Part shown: positions 53,739-62,417 of the stretch, piece after piece
Layout of the letters: every line of letters starts with the position of its first letter
Position numbering within the stretch: position 1 is the stretch's first letter
Assembly: GCF_002148795.1 (NCBI RefSeq)
Contig: NZ_MPOB01000006.1
Coordinates: 124,001-188,000, forward strand
Reading direction: 5' to 3'
From: Oceanibaculum nanhaiense
Lineage (GTDB): Bacteria; Pseudomonadota; Alphaproteobacteria; Oceanibaculales; Oceanibaculaceae
DNA length: 64,000 bases
Position numbers and translations under genes: made by a program
The notes under the pieces: model-generated
The model's database searches: none
The model's input: the letters and a program-made list of their open reading frames with translations, nothing else
Told to the model about the DNA's origin: nothing

Positions 53739-54671
53739 CTACTCCGTCCGGGGCTTCTGCCGCAAGCGGCCCAGCCTGGTTTCACGGTGCAGGATATAGA
53801 GGCCGCTGGCGATCACGATGGCCGATCCGACGAAGACCCAGCGGTCCGGTACTTCGCCGAACAGCCAGTAGCCCAGCATCCCGGCCCACAGGATGCCGGA
53901 ATATTCCAGCGGCGCGATCAGCGAGGCCGGTGCCTTGCGGAAAGCCTGGGTCAGCAGATATTGCGCCGTACCGCCGATGATCCCCATGCCGACGATCAGC
54001 ACCCAGTCGAAACCTGCGGGCTGCACCCAGCCGGACAGCAGGAAGGGTGCCGTCGCCAGCGTTCCGGCCAGGGTCATGTAGGTCATCAGCGCGATATTGG
54101 TCTCCGTTCGGGTCAGCAATCTGACCTGCAGCATGGCCAGTGCCAGGAACAGGCTGGCGGTCAGCGGCAGGAAGGCGACCGGCTGGAACAGTTCGGTGCC
54201 GGGCCGCAGGATGACCAGCACGCCGACAAAGCCGACCACCACCGCCGACCAGCGGCGCGGCCCCACGCGCTCACCCAGCAGCGGCATCGACAAGGCGGTG
54301 ATGAACAGCGGCGCGGAAAACGCGATGGCCACCACCTCGGCCAGCGGCATCAGCGCGAAGGCGTTGAAGAACAGGATCATCGAGGTCAGGCCCAGCACGG
54401 CACGCACCAGATGGCCTTTCCAGTTGCGCGTGCGCAAGGCCGCCAACCGGTCCCTGCGGGCGGCAAGCATCAGCCCGATGGGGATGAAGGCGAAGAAATT
54501 GCGGAAGAACACGATATGCATGACCGGATATGTCACGGCCAGCCATTTGATCGTCGCATCCATCACCGAAAAGGCGAGGATCGCCGCCAACATGAACAGC
54601 GCCCCCGCCGCGACGGTGCGGTCTTCGGTCTCGGCGGCGGACAAGACGGGGGAGGGTTTGTCGTCGGTCAT
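53739..54671 (-). CDS. EamA/DMT-family transporter
   Basis: A 310-aa member of the drug/metabolite transporter superfamily with ten predicted membrane helices in two EamA repeats. The first starts GALFMLAAILAFSVMDATIKWLAV (about 22-45) and the second near residue 160. FFRNFFAFIPIGLML and VGFVGVLVILRPG are typical DMT motifs. The start is ATG 54671, since the upstream frame (to 55208) is antisense to the ABC gene. The exported or imported compound is unknown. Confidence 0.9.
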   Translation of the reverse strand: MTDDKPSPVLSAAETEDRTVAAGALFMLAAILAFSVMDATIKWLAVTYPVMHIVFFRNFFAFIPIGLMLAARRDRLAALRTRNWKGHLVRAVLGLTSMILFFNAFALMPLAEVVAIAFSAPLFITALSMPLLGERVGPRRWSAVVVGFVGVLVILRPGTELFQPVAFLPLTASLFLALAMLQVRLLTRTETNIALMTYMTLAGTLATAPFLLSGWVQPAGFDWVLIVGMGIIGGTAQYLLTQAFRKAPASLIAPLEYSGILWAGMLGYWLFGEVPDRWVFVGSAIVIASGLYILHRETRLGRLRQKPRTE

Positions 54672-54803
54672 GGCGCCTTGATGCCACGTCCCGCATGGCA
54701 GGGAAAGGCCGCCTCGCGCATGGAAGAGGCGCAGAGCAGAAAACACTATCCAAATCCGCCCCGAAGCCCCAATTAGGGGGAAACCCATCGAACGGATATC
54801 CAG

Positions 54804-56675
54804 ATGACACAGGCCCATGGCGCGGCGACCAATACCGCGCGCAGCGGTTCCGACCTGAAGGCGGACGCCAAGGCGATCCGCGCGCTTGCCCCCTATCTCT
54901 GGCCGAAAGACGAGCCGGGCATGCGGGGGCGCGTCATCGTCGCCATCATCTTCCTGGTGATCGCCAAGATCGCCACCGTCTATATTCCCTATGTCTACAA
55001 GCTGGCGGTCGATGCTCTGACCAACCCCGAGCTTGCCGCCATCGTGGTGCCGGTCGGCCTGCTGGTGCTGTACGGCGTGGTGCGCGTCGCCTCCTCCGGC
55101 TTCAACGAGTTGCGCGACTTCGTGTTCGCCCGGGTGGCGCAGCGCGCGATCCGCAATGTCGCGCTGAAAACCTTCCAGCATCTGCACGATCTGGCCCTGC
55201 GCTTCCATCTCGACCGGCAGACCGGCGGGCTGTCACGCGTCATCGAGCGCGGCACCAAGGGCATCGAGTTCCTGCTGAACTTCATGCTGTTCAACATCGT
55301 GCCGACGATCCTGGAAATCCTGCTGGTCTGCGGCATCCTGTGGGTGCTGTACGATTTCTGGTTCTCGCTGGTCACCTTCGCGACCATCGCCGGCTATATC
55401 GCCTTCACCCTGTCGATCACCGAATGGCGCATCAAGTTCCGCCGTGCCATGAACGAGACCGACCAGGAGGCCAACACCAAGGCCATCGACAGCCTGCTCA
55501 ACTACGAGACAGTGAAGTATTTCGGCAACGAGGCGCACGAGGCGAGGCGCTTCGACGATGCGCTCAGGCGCTATGAATATGCGGCGGTGAAGAGCCGCAC
55601 CACCCTGTCGCTGCTGAATGTCGGCCAGGGCGCCATCATCGCCATCGGGCTGGTCGCCGTCATGGTGATGGCCGGCCATGGCGTGCAGAACGGCAGCATG
55701 ACGGTAGGCGATTTCGTGCTGGTGAATGGCTATCTGATCCAGCTCTACATGCCGCTGAACTTCCTGGGCTTCGTCTATCGCGAGATGAAGCAGTCGCTGA
55801 TCGACATGGAAGCGATGTTCCGCCTGCTGGGCGTCGAGCGTGAGGTCGAGGACCGCCCGGAATCGGTTGATCTCGTCACCGCCAACGCCACCGTGGAATT
55901 CCGCGATGTCAGCTTCGGCTATCGCCCGGACCGGCCGATCCTGAAAGATGTCGGCTTCAAGGTGCCGGCGGGCAAGACCGTCGCCATCGTCGGGCCCAGC
56001 GGGGCCGGCAAATCGACCATCTCGCGCCTGCTGTTCCGCTTCTACGACGTGGATGGCGGCTCGATCCGCATCGACGGGCAGGATATCCGCGAACTGACCC
56101 AAGCCTCCCTGCGCGCCGCCATCGGCATCGTCCCGCAGGACACGGTGCTGTTCAACGACACGATCTACTACAACATCGCCTATGGCCGGCCCGCTGCCAC
56201 CCCGGCGGAGGTCGAGGAGGCGGCGCGCCTCGCCCAGGTGCATGATTTCGTGCTGACCCTGCCGGATGGCTACAGCACGCGCGTGGGTGAGCGCGGGCTG
56301 AAACTGTCGGGCGGCGAAAAGCAGCGCGTGGCAATTGCCCGTACCATCCTGAAGCGGCCGGCGATCCTGCTGTTCGACGAGGCGACCAGTGCGCTCGACA
56401 CCCATACCGAGCGGGAAATCCAGGGCGCGCTGCGCGAGGTCTCGAAGGGCCGCACCACGCTGGTCATCGCGCACCGGCTGTCCACCGTGGTCGATGCCGA
56501 CGAGATCATCGTGCTGCAAGCCGGCAAGATCGTGGAGCGCGGCGCGCATCGCGACCTGATCGACCGGGATGGCATCTATGCCGCGATGTGGCGGCGCCAG
56601 CAGGAAGGCTTCGACCTCGAGCGCGGCCTGCCGGCCGGGCTGGAGGACATAGCAGCGGCGCCGAAGCTGGACTAG
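54804..56675 (+). CDS. ATM1-type ABC exporter (fused permease and ATPase)
   Basis: A half-transporter of 623 aa with the Atm1/HMT1 pattern. An N-terminal membrane domain of six helices (about 45-330) has RFHLDRQTGGLSRVIERGTKGIEFLL and NYETVKYFGNE, both characteristic of this subfamily. The ATPase has VGPSGAGKST (Walker A), LSGGEKQRVAIARTIL (signature) and LLFDEATSALD (Walker B). It probably exports glutathione-linked metals or sulphur compounds. The stop overlaps the fliJ stop at CTAG, tail to tail. Confidence 0.93.
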   Translation: MTQAHGAATNTARSGSDLKADAKAIRALAPYLWPKDEPGMRGRVIVAIIFLVIAKIATVYIPYVYKLAVDALTNPELAAIVVPVGLLVLYGVVRVASSGFNELRDFVFARVAQRAIRNVALKTFQHLHDLALRFHLDRQTGGLSRVIERGTKGIEFLLNFMLFNIVPTILEILLVCGILWVLYDFWFSLVTFATIAGYIAFTLSITEWRIKFRRAMNETDQEANTKAIDSLLNYETVKYFGNEAHEARRFDDALRRYEYAAVKSRTTLSLLNVGQGAIIAIGLVAVMVMAGHGVQNGSMTVGDFVLVNGYLIQLYMPLNFLGFVYREMKQSLIDMEAMFRLLGVEREVEDRPESVDLVTANATVEFRDVSFGYRPDRPILKDVGFKVPAGKTVAIVGPSGAGKSTISRLLFRFYDVDGGSIRIDGQDIRELTQASLRAAIGIVPQDTVLFNDTIYYNIAYGRPAATPAEVEEAARLAQVHDFVLTLPDGYSTRVGERGLKLSGGEKQRVAIARTILKRPAILLFDEATSALDTHTEREIQGALREVSKGRTTLVIAHRLSTVVDADEIIVLQAGKIVERGAHRDLIDRDGIYAAMWRRQQEGFDLERGLPAGLEDIAAAPKLD

Positions 56676-57097
56676 TTGCCTTCGCCGCTGTTGCGGCGGT
56701 GCATGGCGAGGCCCATCTCATCCAGCAGATTCTGCTCGATGCGGTTGGCTTCTTCCTGCTCGCGGCGTTCGCGGTTGGCCTTGGTGATCTCGTATTTCTT
56801 CAGTTCGGCGAAGGCTTCGGCCACCGCATCGCGGGCCTCGCCGGCCGCTTTTTCGAGCACCACGATGCCGGCGTCGATGGCTTCGCGGCGGCGCTTCGCC
56901 GCCTGCAGATAGGCGCCATAGGTATAGACCCCCTCCCCGCCTTCGGCGGCATGGCGCTTTTCCGCCACCAGCTCCTCATCCAGCGCGGTGCGCTGCGCCT
57001 TCGCATTGGCCAGCCGCCGCTCCGCCTCGGCCAGCGCGCGGCGCTTGTCGTCAAGCTGATGATTGTGCAGGCGGATCAGCGTGGAGAGTGCCTTCAT
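56672..57097 (-). CDS. fliJ: Flagellar export protein FliJ
   Basis: A 141-aa, almost wholly coiled-coil protein (LSTLIRLHNHQLDDKRRALAEAERRLANAKAQ, then AFAELKKYEITKANRERREQEE), the FliJ type of chaperone that docks on the FliI ring. It starts 8 nt after the fliI stop. The convergent ABC gene and this one share the CTAG that encodes both stops. Confidence 0.88.
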   Translation of the reverse strand: MKALSTLIRLHNHQLDDKRRALAEAERRLANAKAQRTALDEELVAEKRHAAEGGEGVYTYGAYLQAAKRRREAIDAGIVVLEKAAGEARDAVAEAFAELKKYEITKANRERREQEEANRIEQNLLDEMGLAMHRRNSGEGN

Positions 57098-57105
57098 GGC
57101 CTAGC

Positions 57106-58455
57106 TCATTCCACCGCTTCCAGGATCGTGGCCAGCCGGTCATAGCCTTCAGACAGGCCGGCGCGCTCGTACGGATCCTGGCGCAGGAAGGCCTCCAGCG
57201 GCTCATGATAGCGGATCGCCTCGTCCACCGCCGGGTCGGTGCCCTGCCGGTAGGCGCCAAGCCGGATCATCTCAGCCATGTCCTCATAGGTGGACATCAG
57301 CCGGCGCGCCTGGCCCAGCAGCTTGTTCTCCTCCGGCGAGTTGCAGTTCGGCAGCGCGCGGGAGACGCTGCGCAGGATGTTGATCGCGGGATAACGGCCG
57401 CGCTCGGCGATCTGGCGTTCCAGCACGATATGCCCGTCCAGGATGCCGCGCACCGCGTCGGCGATGGGTTCGTTATGGTCGTCGCCTTCCACCAGCACGG
57501 TGAACAGGCCGGTGATGCTGCCCTGGTTCACACCCGGACCGGCGCGCTCCAGCAGCCGCGGCAGTTCGGAGAAGACGGTCGGCGTATAGCCCTTGGAGGC
57601 CGGCGGCTCCCCGGTCGAGAGGCCGATCTCGCGCTGCGCCATGGCGAAACGGGTGATCGAATCGATCATGCACAGCACATCCCTGTCGGTGTCGCGGAAA
57701 TATTCCGCGATGGACAGGGTGATCTGCGCCGCCTGCCGGCGCATCAGCGGCGATTCGTCGGATGTTGCCACCACCACGACCGACCGCGCCAGCCCTTCAA
57801 CGCCGAGCTGTTCGTGCAGGAATTCACCGACCTCGCGGCCGCGCTCGCCGACCAGCCCGATGACATTCACATCGGCCTGGGTGAAGCGCGCCATCATCGA
57901 CATCAGGATCGACTTGCCGACGCCGGAGCCGGCGAAGATGCCCATGCGCTGGCCACGGCAGGTGGACAGGAAGGTGTTGATCGCCCGCACGCCGAGATCC
58001 ATCTTCTCGCCAATCGGCTGGCGGGCATGCGGCGATGGCGGCTTGTTACGCAAGGGGATGGGATGCTTGCCCTGAGGCAGCGGCCCCTTGCCGTCCACCG
58101 GTTCGCCCAGCGCATTCACGACACGGCCCAGCCAGCCCTCATGCGGATAGACCATGGGTTCGGCATTCTCCATCTCGGCCTTGCAGCCGATGCCGATGCC
58201 ATCCAGTGTGCCGAACGGCATGAGGAGCGCGCGCTCGGCCCGGAAACCGACCACCTCGCACGGCACGCGCTGGCCCTGCCGGGTGACCAGCCGGCAGCGG
58301 TCGCCAATGGACAGCGAGCGGTGCGCGCCCGCGACCTCGACCATCATGCCCAGCACCGCCGAGACGCTGCCATACAGCGTATAGGGCGGAACCCGTTCCA
58401 GCTCTTCGCGCAATTGCCGCAGCGGCGATTCCATCGGCGTGCCTGCTTTCGTCAT
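57106..58455 (-). CDS. fliI: Flagellum-specific ATPase FliI
   Basis: ATPase of the flagellar type III export system, related to F1 beta. Walker A is FAGSGVGKSILMSMM (about residues 171-185), and the DVNVIGLVGERGREVGEF and IDSITRFAMAQREIGLS motifs are intact. The length of 449 aa is normal. AGGTGGG lies before the ATG. It is divergent from ctrA across a 135-bp region with four TTAA sites. Confidence 0.97.
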   Translation of the reverse strand: MTKAGTPMESPLRQLREELERVPPYTLYGSVSAVLGMMVEVAGAHRSLSIGDRCRLVTRQGQRVPCEVVGFRAERALLMPFGTLDGIGIGCKAEMENAEPMVYPHEGWLGRVVNALGEPVDGKGPLPQGKHPIPLRNKPPSPHARQPIGEKMDLGVRAINTFLSTCRGQRMGIFAGSGVGKSILMSMMARFTQADVNVIGLVGERGREVGEFLHEQLGVEGLARSVVVVATSDESPLMRRQAAQITLSIAEYFRDTDRDVLCMIDSITRFAMAQREIGLSTGEPPASKGYTPTVFSELPRLLERAGPGVNQGSITGLFTVLVEGDDHNEPIADAVRGILDGHIVLERQIAERGRYPAINILRSVSRALPNCNSPEENKLLGQARRLMSTYEDMAEMIRLGAYRQGTDPAVDEAIRYHEPLEAFLRQDPYERAGLSEGYDRLATILEAVE

Positions 58456-58590
58456 GCTCGACCCACCTATTGTAGCGCACCGCCAGCCCCTGGCGAATTC
58501 GTTAATTCGTTAACGTTCCCTTTAATTTTTCATGTTAACCTTTGTACATCGCCGCGGAGAAAACCGGGGTGACGGGAGAAGGAGATTGCC
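58456..58590. promoter_or_regulatory. fliI/ctrA divergent promoter region with CtrA-like half sites
   Basis: TTAA occurs at 58502-58505, 58510-58513, 58522-58525 and 58535-58538. The CtrA box is TTAA-N7-TTAA; here the gaps are 4, 8 and 9 nt, so none is exact. The cluster, and the TTCGTTAA direct repeat, suggest CtrA autoregulation and control of fliI. Confidence 0.45.
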
Positions 58591-59343
58591 ATGCGCGTAC
58601 TGTTGGTCGAGGACGATCAGGTCGTAGCCCGCAGCGTCGAGATGATGCTGCAATCGGCGAGTTTCATCGTGGACGTAACCGACCTCGGTGAGGACGGGCT
58701 GGAGATCGGCAAGCTTTACGACTACGACATCATTATTCTCGACCTCATGCTGCCCGACATGGACGGTTATGAGGTTCTGCGCCGGCTGCGCCAGGCGAAG
58801 GTCGAAACCCCGATCCTGATTCTCTCGGGCCTGAGCGAGATGGACCACAAGATCAAGGGCCTCGGCTTCGGCGCCGACGATTACATCACCAAGCCGTTCG
58901 ACAAGCGCGAACTGGTCGCCCGCATCAATGCCATCGTGCGCCGCTCCAAGGGCCATGCCCATTCGGTCATGAAGACCGGGCGCATGGTCGTCGATCTGGA
59001 TTCCCGCACCGTCGAGGTGGAGGGCAAGCCCGTCCATCTGACCACCAAGGAATATGGCATCCTGGAACTGCTGTCGCTGCGCAAAGGCACGACGCTGACC
59101 AAGGAAATGTTCCTCAATCACCTCTATGGCGGCATGGACGAGCCGGAGCTGAAGATCATCGACGTGTTCGTCTGCAAGCTGCGCAAGAAGCTGTCCGTCG
59201 CGCTGGGCGGCGACAATTACATCGATACGGTATGGGGCCGCGGCTATGTGCTGCGCGACCCGGAAACCCCGCCAGAGGCCGCCGACGCCGCAACCGCGGG
59301 CAAGACCCGGAAAGCGAAGGCCGGCGCCAACGCACCGGCATAA
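58591..59343 (+). CDS. ctrA: Cell cycle response regulator CtrA
   Basis: OmpR-family master regulator of cell cycle and flagellar genes in alphaproteobacteria. The receiver has E7-D8-D9 and the phospho-acceptor D51 in [10 protein letters not shown], matching D51 of Caulobacter CtrA. The DNA-binding domain contains the diagnostic [36 protein letters not shown] region (seen as [14 protein letters not shown] and [13 protein letters not shown]). The tail after about residue 228 is Ala/Lys-rich and lacks the AA ending needed for ClpXP in some species, ending NAPA. AGGAG precedes the ATG. Confidence 0.97.
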   Translation: MRVLLVEDDQVVARSVEMMLQSASFIVDVTDLGEDGLEIGKLYDYDIIILDLMLPDMDGYEVLRRLRQAKVETPILILSGLSEMDHKIKGLGFGADDYITKPFDKRELVARINAIVRRSKGHAHSVMKTGRMVVDLDSRTVEVEGKPVHLTTKEYGILELLSLRKGTTLTKEMFLNHLYGGMDEPELKIIDVFVCKLRKKLSVALGGDNYIDTVWGRGYVLRDPETPPEAADAATAGKTRKAKAGANAPA

Positions 59344-59362
59344 AGCCAGATCATCAGAAAAT

Positions 59363-59393
59363 AAAAAAGGCGGCCTTTCTGGCCGCCTTTTTC
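59363..59393. terminator. Bidirectional terminator between ctrA and cheR
   Basis: GGCGGCC (59369-59375) pairs with GGCCGCC (59381-59387) around TTTCT. Six A residues precede and five T residues follow, so it can end both the ctrA transcript and the convergent chemotaxis operon. Confidence 0.9.
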
Positions 59394-59425
59394 TTGCCTG
59401 TCGGCTCTCGTGCCTATCAGAAGCG

Positions 59426-60307
59426 TCAGCGTCCGCCGGCAGCGCTGTTGATCGGCGGTGTCGTGGGGGCGGCCGCCGTCTTCGCTGCCGTCACGGCTGC
59501 CGTCAGGCCGTACAGCCCACGCTCGCCGGGAATCGGCTGGAACTTGTCGGAAATGCCCAGCACCGTCTCCGCACCGCCCAGATAGAGCACGCCGTCCGGG
59601 GCCATGCGCTTGGCGATCGCCTCCAGCACCTTGCCCTTGGTCGGCTGGTCGAAATAGATCAGCACGTTGCGGCAGAACACCACGTCAAACTGACCCAGCG
59701 GTGACAGGTCGTGCAGCAGGTTATAGACGCGGAACTGGATGTTCTCGCGCAAGGACGGATCGGCCCGCCACTTGTCGCCTTCCTGCTTGAAATACTTCAC
59801 CAGCATGGTGATCGGCAGGCCGCGCTGCACCTCGAACTGGGAATAGACGCCTTCCTTGGCCCGGTCGATCATGTTCTGGGCCAGATCGGTTGCCAGCATC
59901 TCGATTTTCCAGGCGCCGAAGGTCGCCTTCTCCTCGCGCAGCATCATGGCGATGGAATATGGCTCCTGTCCGCTGGAACAGGCCGCGCTCCAGATCCGGA
60001 TGCGCTTTGTCGATTGCCGCGTCGCCATCAGCTTCGGCAACACTAGGCGCTTCAGCTGGTCGAACGGTTTCATATCGCGGAAGAACAGCGATTCGTTGGT
60101 GGTCATCGCCTCGACGACCGCCGGCACGATGCGGCTGTCCTTCTTCTGGCGGATCGCCTGGGTCAGTTCCTCCAGCGACTTCATCCCGTACTGGCGGGCA
60201 ACCGGCATCAGCCGGCTTTCCAGCAGATACACCTTGTCCGTCGTCAGGACGAGGCCGGACTGATCCTTCAGCAGCGTGGCGAGCAGCGAGAAATCGTCGG
60301 GCTTCAT
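59426..60307 (-). CDS. cheR: Chemotaxis protein methyltransferase CheR
   Basis: Methylates chemoreceptor glutamates using S-adenosylmethionine, opposing CheB. An N-terminal helical domain (residues 1-80) is followed by NESLFFRDMKPFDQL, then IRIWSAACSSGQEPYSIAMML, the SAM-binding motif, and NVLIYFDQPTKGKVLEAIA. The length of 293 aa includes an Ala/Thr-rich tail. The ATG overlaps the cheB stop (ATGA). Confidence 0.96.
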   Translation of the reverse strand: MKPDDFSLLATLLKDQSGLVLTTDKVYLLESRLMPVARQYGMKSLEELTQAIRQKKDSRIVPAVVEAMTTNESLFFRDMKPFDQLKRLVLPKLMATRQSTKRIRIWSAACSSGQEPYSIAMMLREEKATFGAWKIEMLATDLAQNMIDRAKEGVYSQFEVQRGLPITMLVKYFKQEGDKWRADPSLRENIQFRVYNLLHDLSPLGQFDVVFCRNVLIYFDQPTKGKVLEAIAKRMAPDGVLYLGGAETVLGISDKFQPIPGERGLYGLTAAVTAAKTAAAPTTPPINSAAGGR

Positions 60308-61458
60308 GCTGCGCTCCTCAGAGCACGCTCATAAAGATACGAGCTCATGCGGTCCAGCGGCAGCACGGCACTGCACAATCCGGCCGTGGCAACGGCGCCG
60401 GGCATGCCCCAGACGACACTGCTCTCCTCGTCCTGCGCGGCGACGACGCCGCCGGCCTGCACGGCAATCTCCGCGCCGGCCTGTCCATCCTTGCCCATGC
60501 CGGTGAGAATCATCACCAGCAGGCGGCTGCCATAGGCCTTGGCCAGGCTGCGCAGCATCGGATCGGCCGACGGGCGGCAGAAATTCTCCGGCGGGTTCTG
60601 GTTCAGCCGGATGATCTTCCGGCCACCTTCCACCTCGACGACCATGTGGTAATTGCCCGGCGCCAGATAGATGCGGTTCGGGGCCACCGTCTCGCCATCC
60701 TTGCCCTCGCGGCAATCCCAGCCGCTGGCGCGCGACAGATGCTCGGCCAGGATCGGCGTGAAGGTCGCCGGCATGTGCTGGGTGATGAAGATCGGCTGTG
60801 GCAGATCCTTGCGCAGATTGCCCAGCACCTTCATCAGGGCCTGCGGGCCACCAGTGGAGGAGCCGATGGCAATCGCCTCCGGCTGCTGGCGATTGGTTTC
60901 GGTGCGCAGCACGATCCGGGCGGCTGGCTTCGCCACGGGCGCGGCGGCGGGACGCCGGTCCGCGCTGAAGCGCGCCGGCTGGGCAACCATCGATGCCTTG
61001 CCGCCGCTAAGCTTGCGGCGCGCGGCGCCCAGCACCTTGATCTTCTGCACCAGCTCGCGCTTGAAATCCTCGGCGGAGACCAGCGCCCCGGTGGTGCTGG
61101 GCTTCGGGATATAGTCCTTTGCGCCGGACTGCATGGCGCGCAGGCTGATATCCGCGTTCTTCAGCGTCAGTGTCGAGGACATGATGATCTGAAGATTCGG
61201 ATTGATCTTCAGCAGCTTGGGCAGCGCCGTCAGACCATCCATACGCGGCATTTCGATATCCAGCACCGCGACCTCGATATCGTTGCGCTCAAGCGCTCGC
61301 AACGCCATCTCGCCATCGCCGACAGAGGCGACGATCTCAATGTCCGGGTCGAGTGAGATAACCTTTGTGTAAAGCCCGCGAATCACTGCCGAATCATCGA
61401 CCAGCATGATGCGATAGGGGTTGGAGCCCGTGCCCCTGCCTGCGGAACCGGCGGGCAT
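60304..61458 (-). CDS. cheB: Chemotaxis protein-glutamate methylesterase CheB
   Basis: Removes receptor methyl groups and deamidates glutamine residues. The N-terminal receiver has D20-D21-type acidic residues and D67 in LDIEMPRMDG. The catalytic domain (about residues 195-380) has the serine in IAIGSSTGGPQAL, a histidine in ITQHMPATF and an aspartate in LTGMGKDGQAG. ATG 61458 is chosen; it overlaps the cheY stop (TGATG). The longer frame upstream is antisense to cheY. The length of 384 aa is usual. Confidence 0.96.
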   Translation of the reverse strand: MPAGSAGRGTGSNPYRIMLVDDSAVIRGLYTKVISLDPDIEIVASVGDGEMALRALERNDIEVAVLDIEMPRMDGLTALPKLLKINPNLQIIMSSTLTLKNADISLRAMQSGAKDYIPKPSTTGALVSAEDFKRELVQKIKVLGAARRKLSGGKASMVAQPARFSADRRPAAAPVAKPAARIVLRTETNRQQPEAIAIGSSTGGPQALMKVLGNLRKDLPQPIFITQHMPATFTPILAEHLSRASGWDCREGKDGETVAPNRIYLAPGNYHMVVEVEGGRKIIRLNQNPPENFCRPSADPMLRSLAKAYGSRLLVMILTGMGKDGQAGAEIAVQAGGVVAAQDEESSVVWGMPGAVATAGLCSAVLPLDRMSSYLYERALRSAA

Positions 61459-61823
61459 CAGATCAGCCCCACTTGCTCGAACTTCGACTGGATGATCTCG
61501 CCGTCGAAGGGCTTCATAATGTATTCGTTGGCGCCGGCCATCAGCGCCTCCTGGATGCGCGACATCTCGTTCTCGGTCGTGCAGAAAACGACGACCGGCT
61601 TGTCGCCGCCTTCCATCGCGCGCAGGGCGCGCAGGAATTCGATCCCGTTCATCACCGGCATGTTCCAGTCTAGCAATATCGCGTCCGGCATCTTCTGCTT
61701 GCACGCCTCCACGGCCTGCTGGCCGTCTGCCGCTTCGGATGTCGCGAAGGAGAGCTGCTCCAGAATTTTCCGGGCAACCATGCGAACCACGCGGGAATCA
61801 TCGACTATCAGACAAGATTTCAT
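61458..61823 (-). CDS. cheY: Chemotaxis response regulator CheY
   Basis: Single-domain receiver of 121 aa that carries the signal to the flagellar switch. The acidic pair D8-D9 and phospho-acceptor D52 (LLDWNMPVMNG) are intact, as is KPF near the C-terminus (IMKPFDGE). It sits between cheW and cheB, 94 nt after cheW. Confidence 0.95.
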   Translation of the reverse strand: MKSCLIVDDSRVVRMVARKILEQLSFATSEAADGQQAVEACKQKMPDAILLDWNMPVMNGIEFLRALRAMEGGDKPVVVFCTTENEMSRIQEALMAGANEYIMKPFDGEIIQSKFEQVGLI

Positions 61824-61917
61824 GGGACCGCTTCTATTGCCGTGACTTGGCGTCTTGATTGCGGAAGCGAAGGGGGTCCGCCCTGGCGGTTACCCCTTCT
61901 ATCGTCAGACCCGGGCC

Positions 61918-62409
61918 TCAGGCAGCCTGGGCACGCGAGAAATCGAGCAAGCGATCGATATCGATCAGCACCAGAAGCTTTTTATCGAGACGGGAAATAC
62001 CGCTCGACACTTCTCGCCAGCGCGGCTCCAGCGTCGGCGGATTATGCTCGAACGCCTGGTTGGAGAGGTTCAGCACCTCACCCACCTGATCCACCATCAA
62101 GCTATACAGCTCACCCTGGCTTTCAACCACGATGCTCATCCCCTTGCTCTCCGCCAGCGGCGGCAGGCCAAGGCGGCGGCGCAAATCGACCGCAGTCACG
62201 ATGCGGCCGCGCAGGTTCAGCGAACCGGCGATCTCCGGCGGGGCCAGCGGGATACGGGTGATCCGCTGCGGGCCCAGAACATCATGCACGAGCAGAACCG
62301 GGAAGCCGAACATCTGATCGGCGACGAACACGGTGACATACTGCCGGGTCAGTTCCGCCGCCGGGTCGAAGACCTCAGTGGATTGACGGGTTACAAGATC
62401 GTTTGCCAT
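61918..62409 (-). CDS. cheW: Chemotaxis adaptor CheW
   Basis: Couples CheA to receptors. The SH3-like CheW domain is clear: QYVTVFVADQMFGFPVLLVHDVLGPQRITRIPLAPPEIAGSLNLRGRIVTAVDLRRRLGLP (seen in VTVFVADQMFGF, NLRGRIVTAVDLR). The length of 163 aa is standard. It follows cheA after 8 nt. Confidence 0.96.
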   Translation of the reverse strand: MANDLVTRQSTEVFDPAAELTRQYVTVFVADQMFGFPVLLVHDVLGPQRITRIPLAPPEIAGSLNLRGRIVTAVDLRRRLGLPPLAESKGMSIVVESQGELYSLMVDQVGEVLNLSNQAFEHNPPTLEPRWREVSSGISRLDKKLLVLIDIDRLLDFSRAQAA

Positions 62410-62417
62410 CTTCTACC

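Noticed and set aside
58500-58540. Exact CtrA box TTAA-N7-TTAA before ctrA
   Set aside because: Gaps between TTAA copies are 4, 8 and 9 nt, so only a half-site cluster can be claimed.
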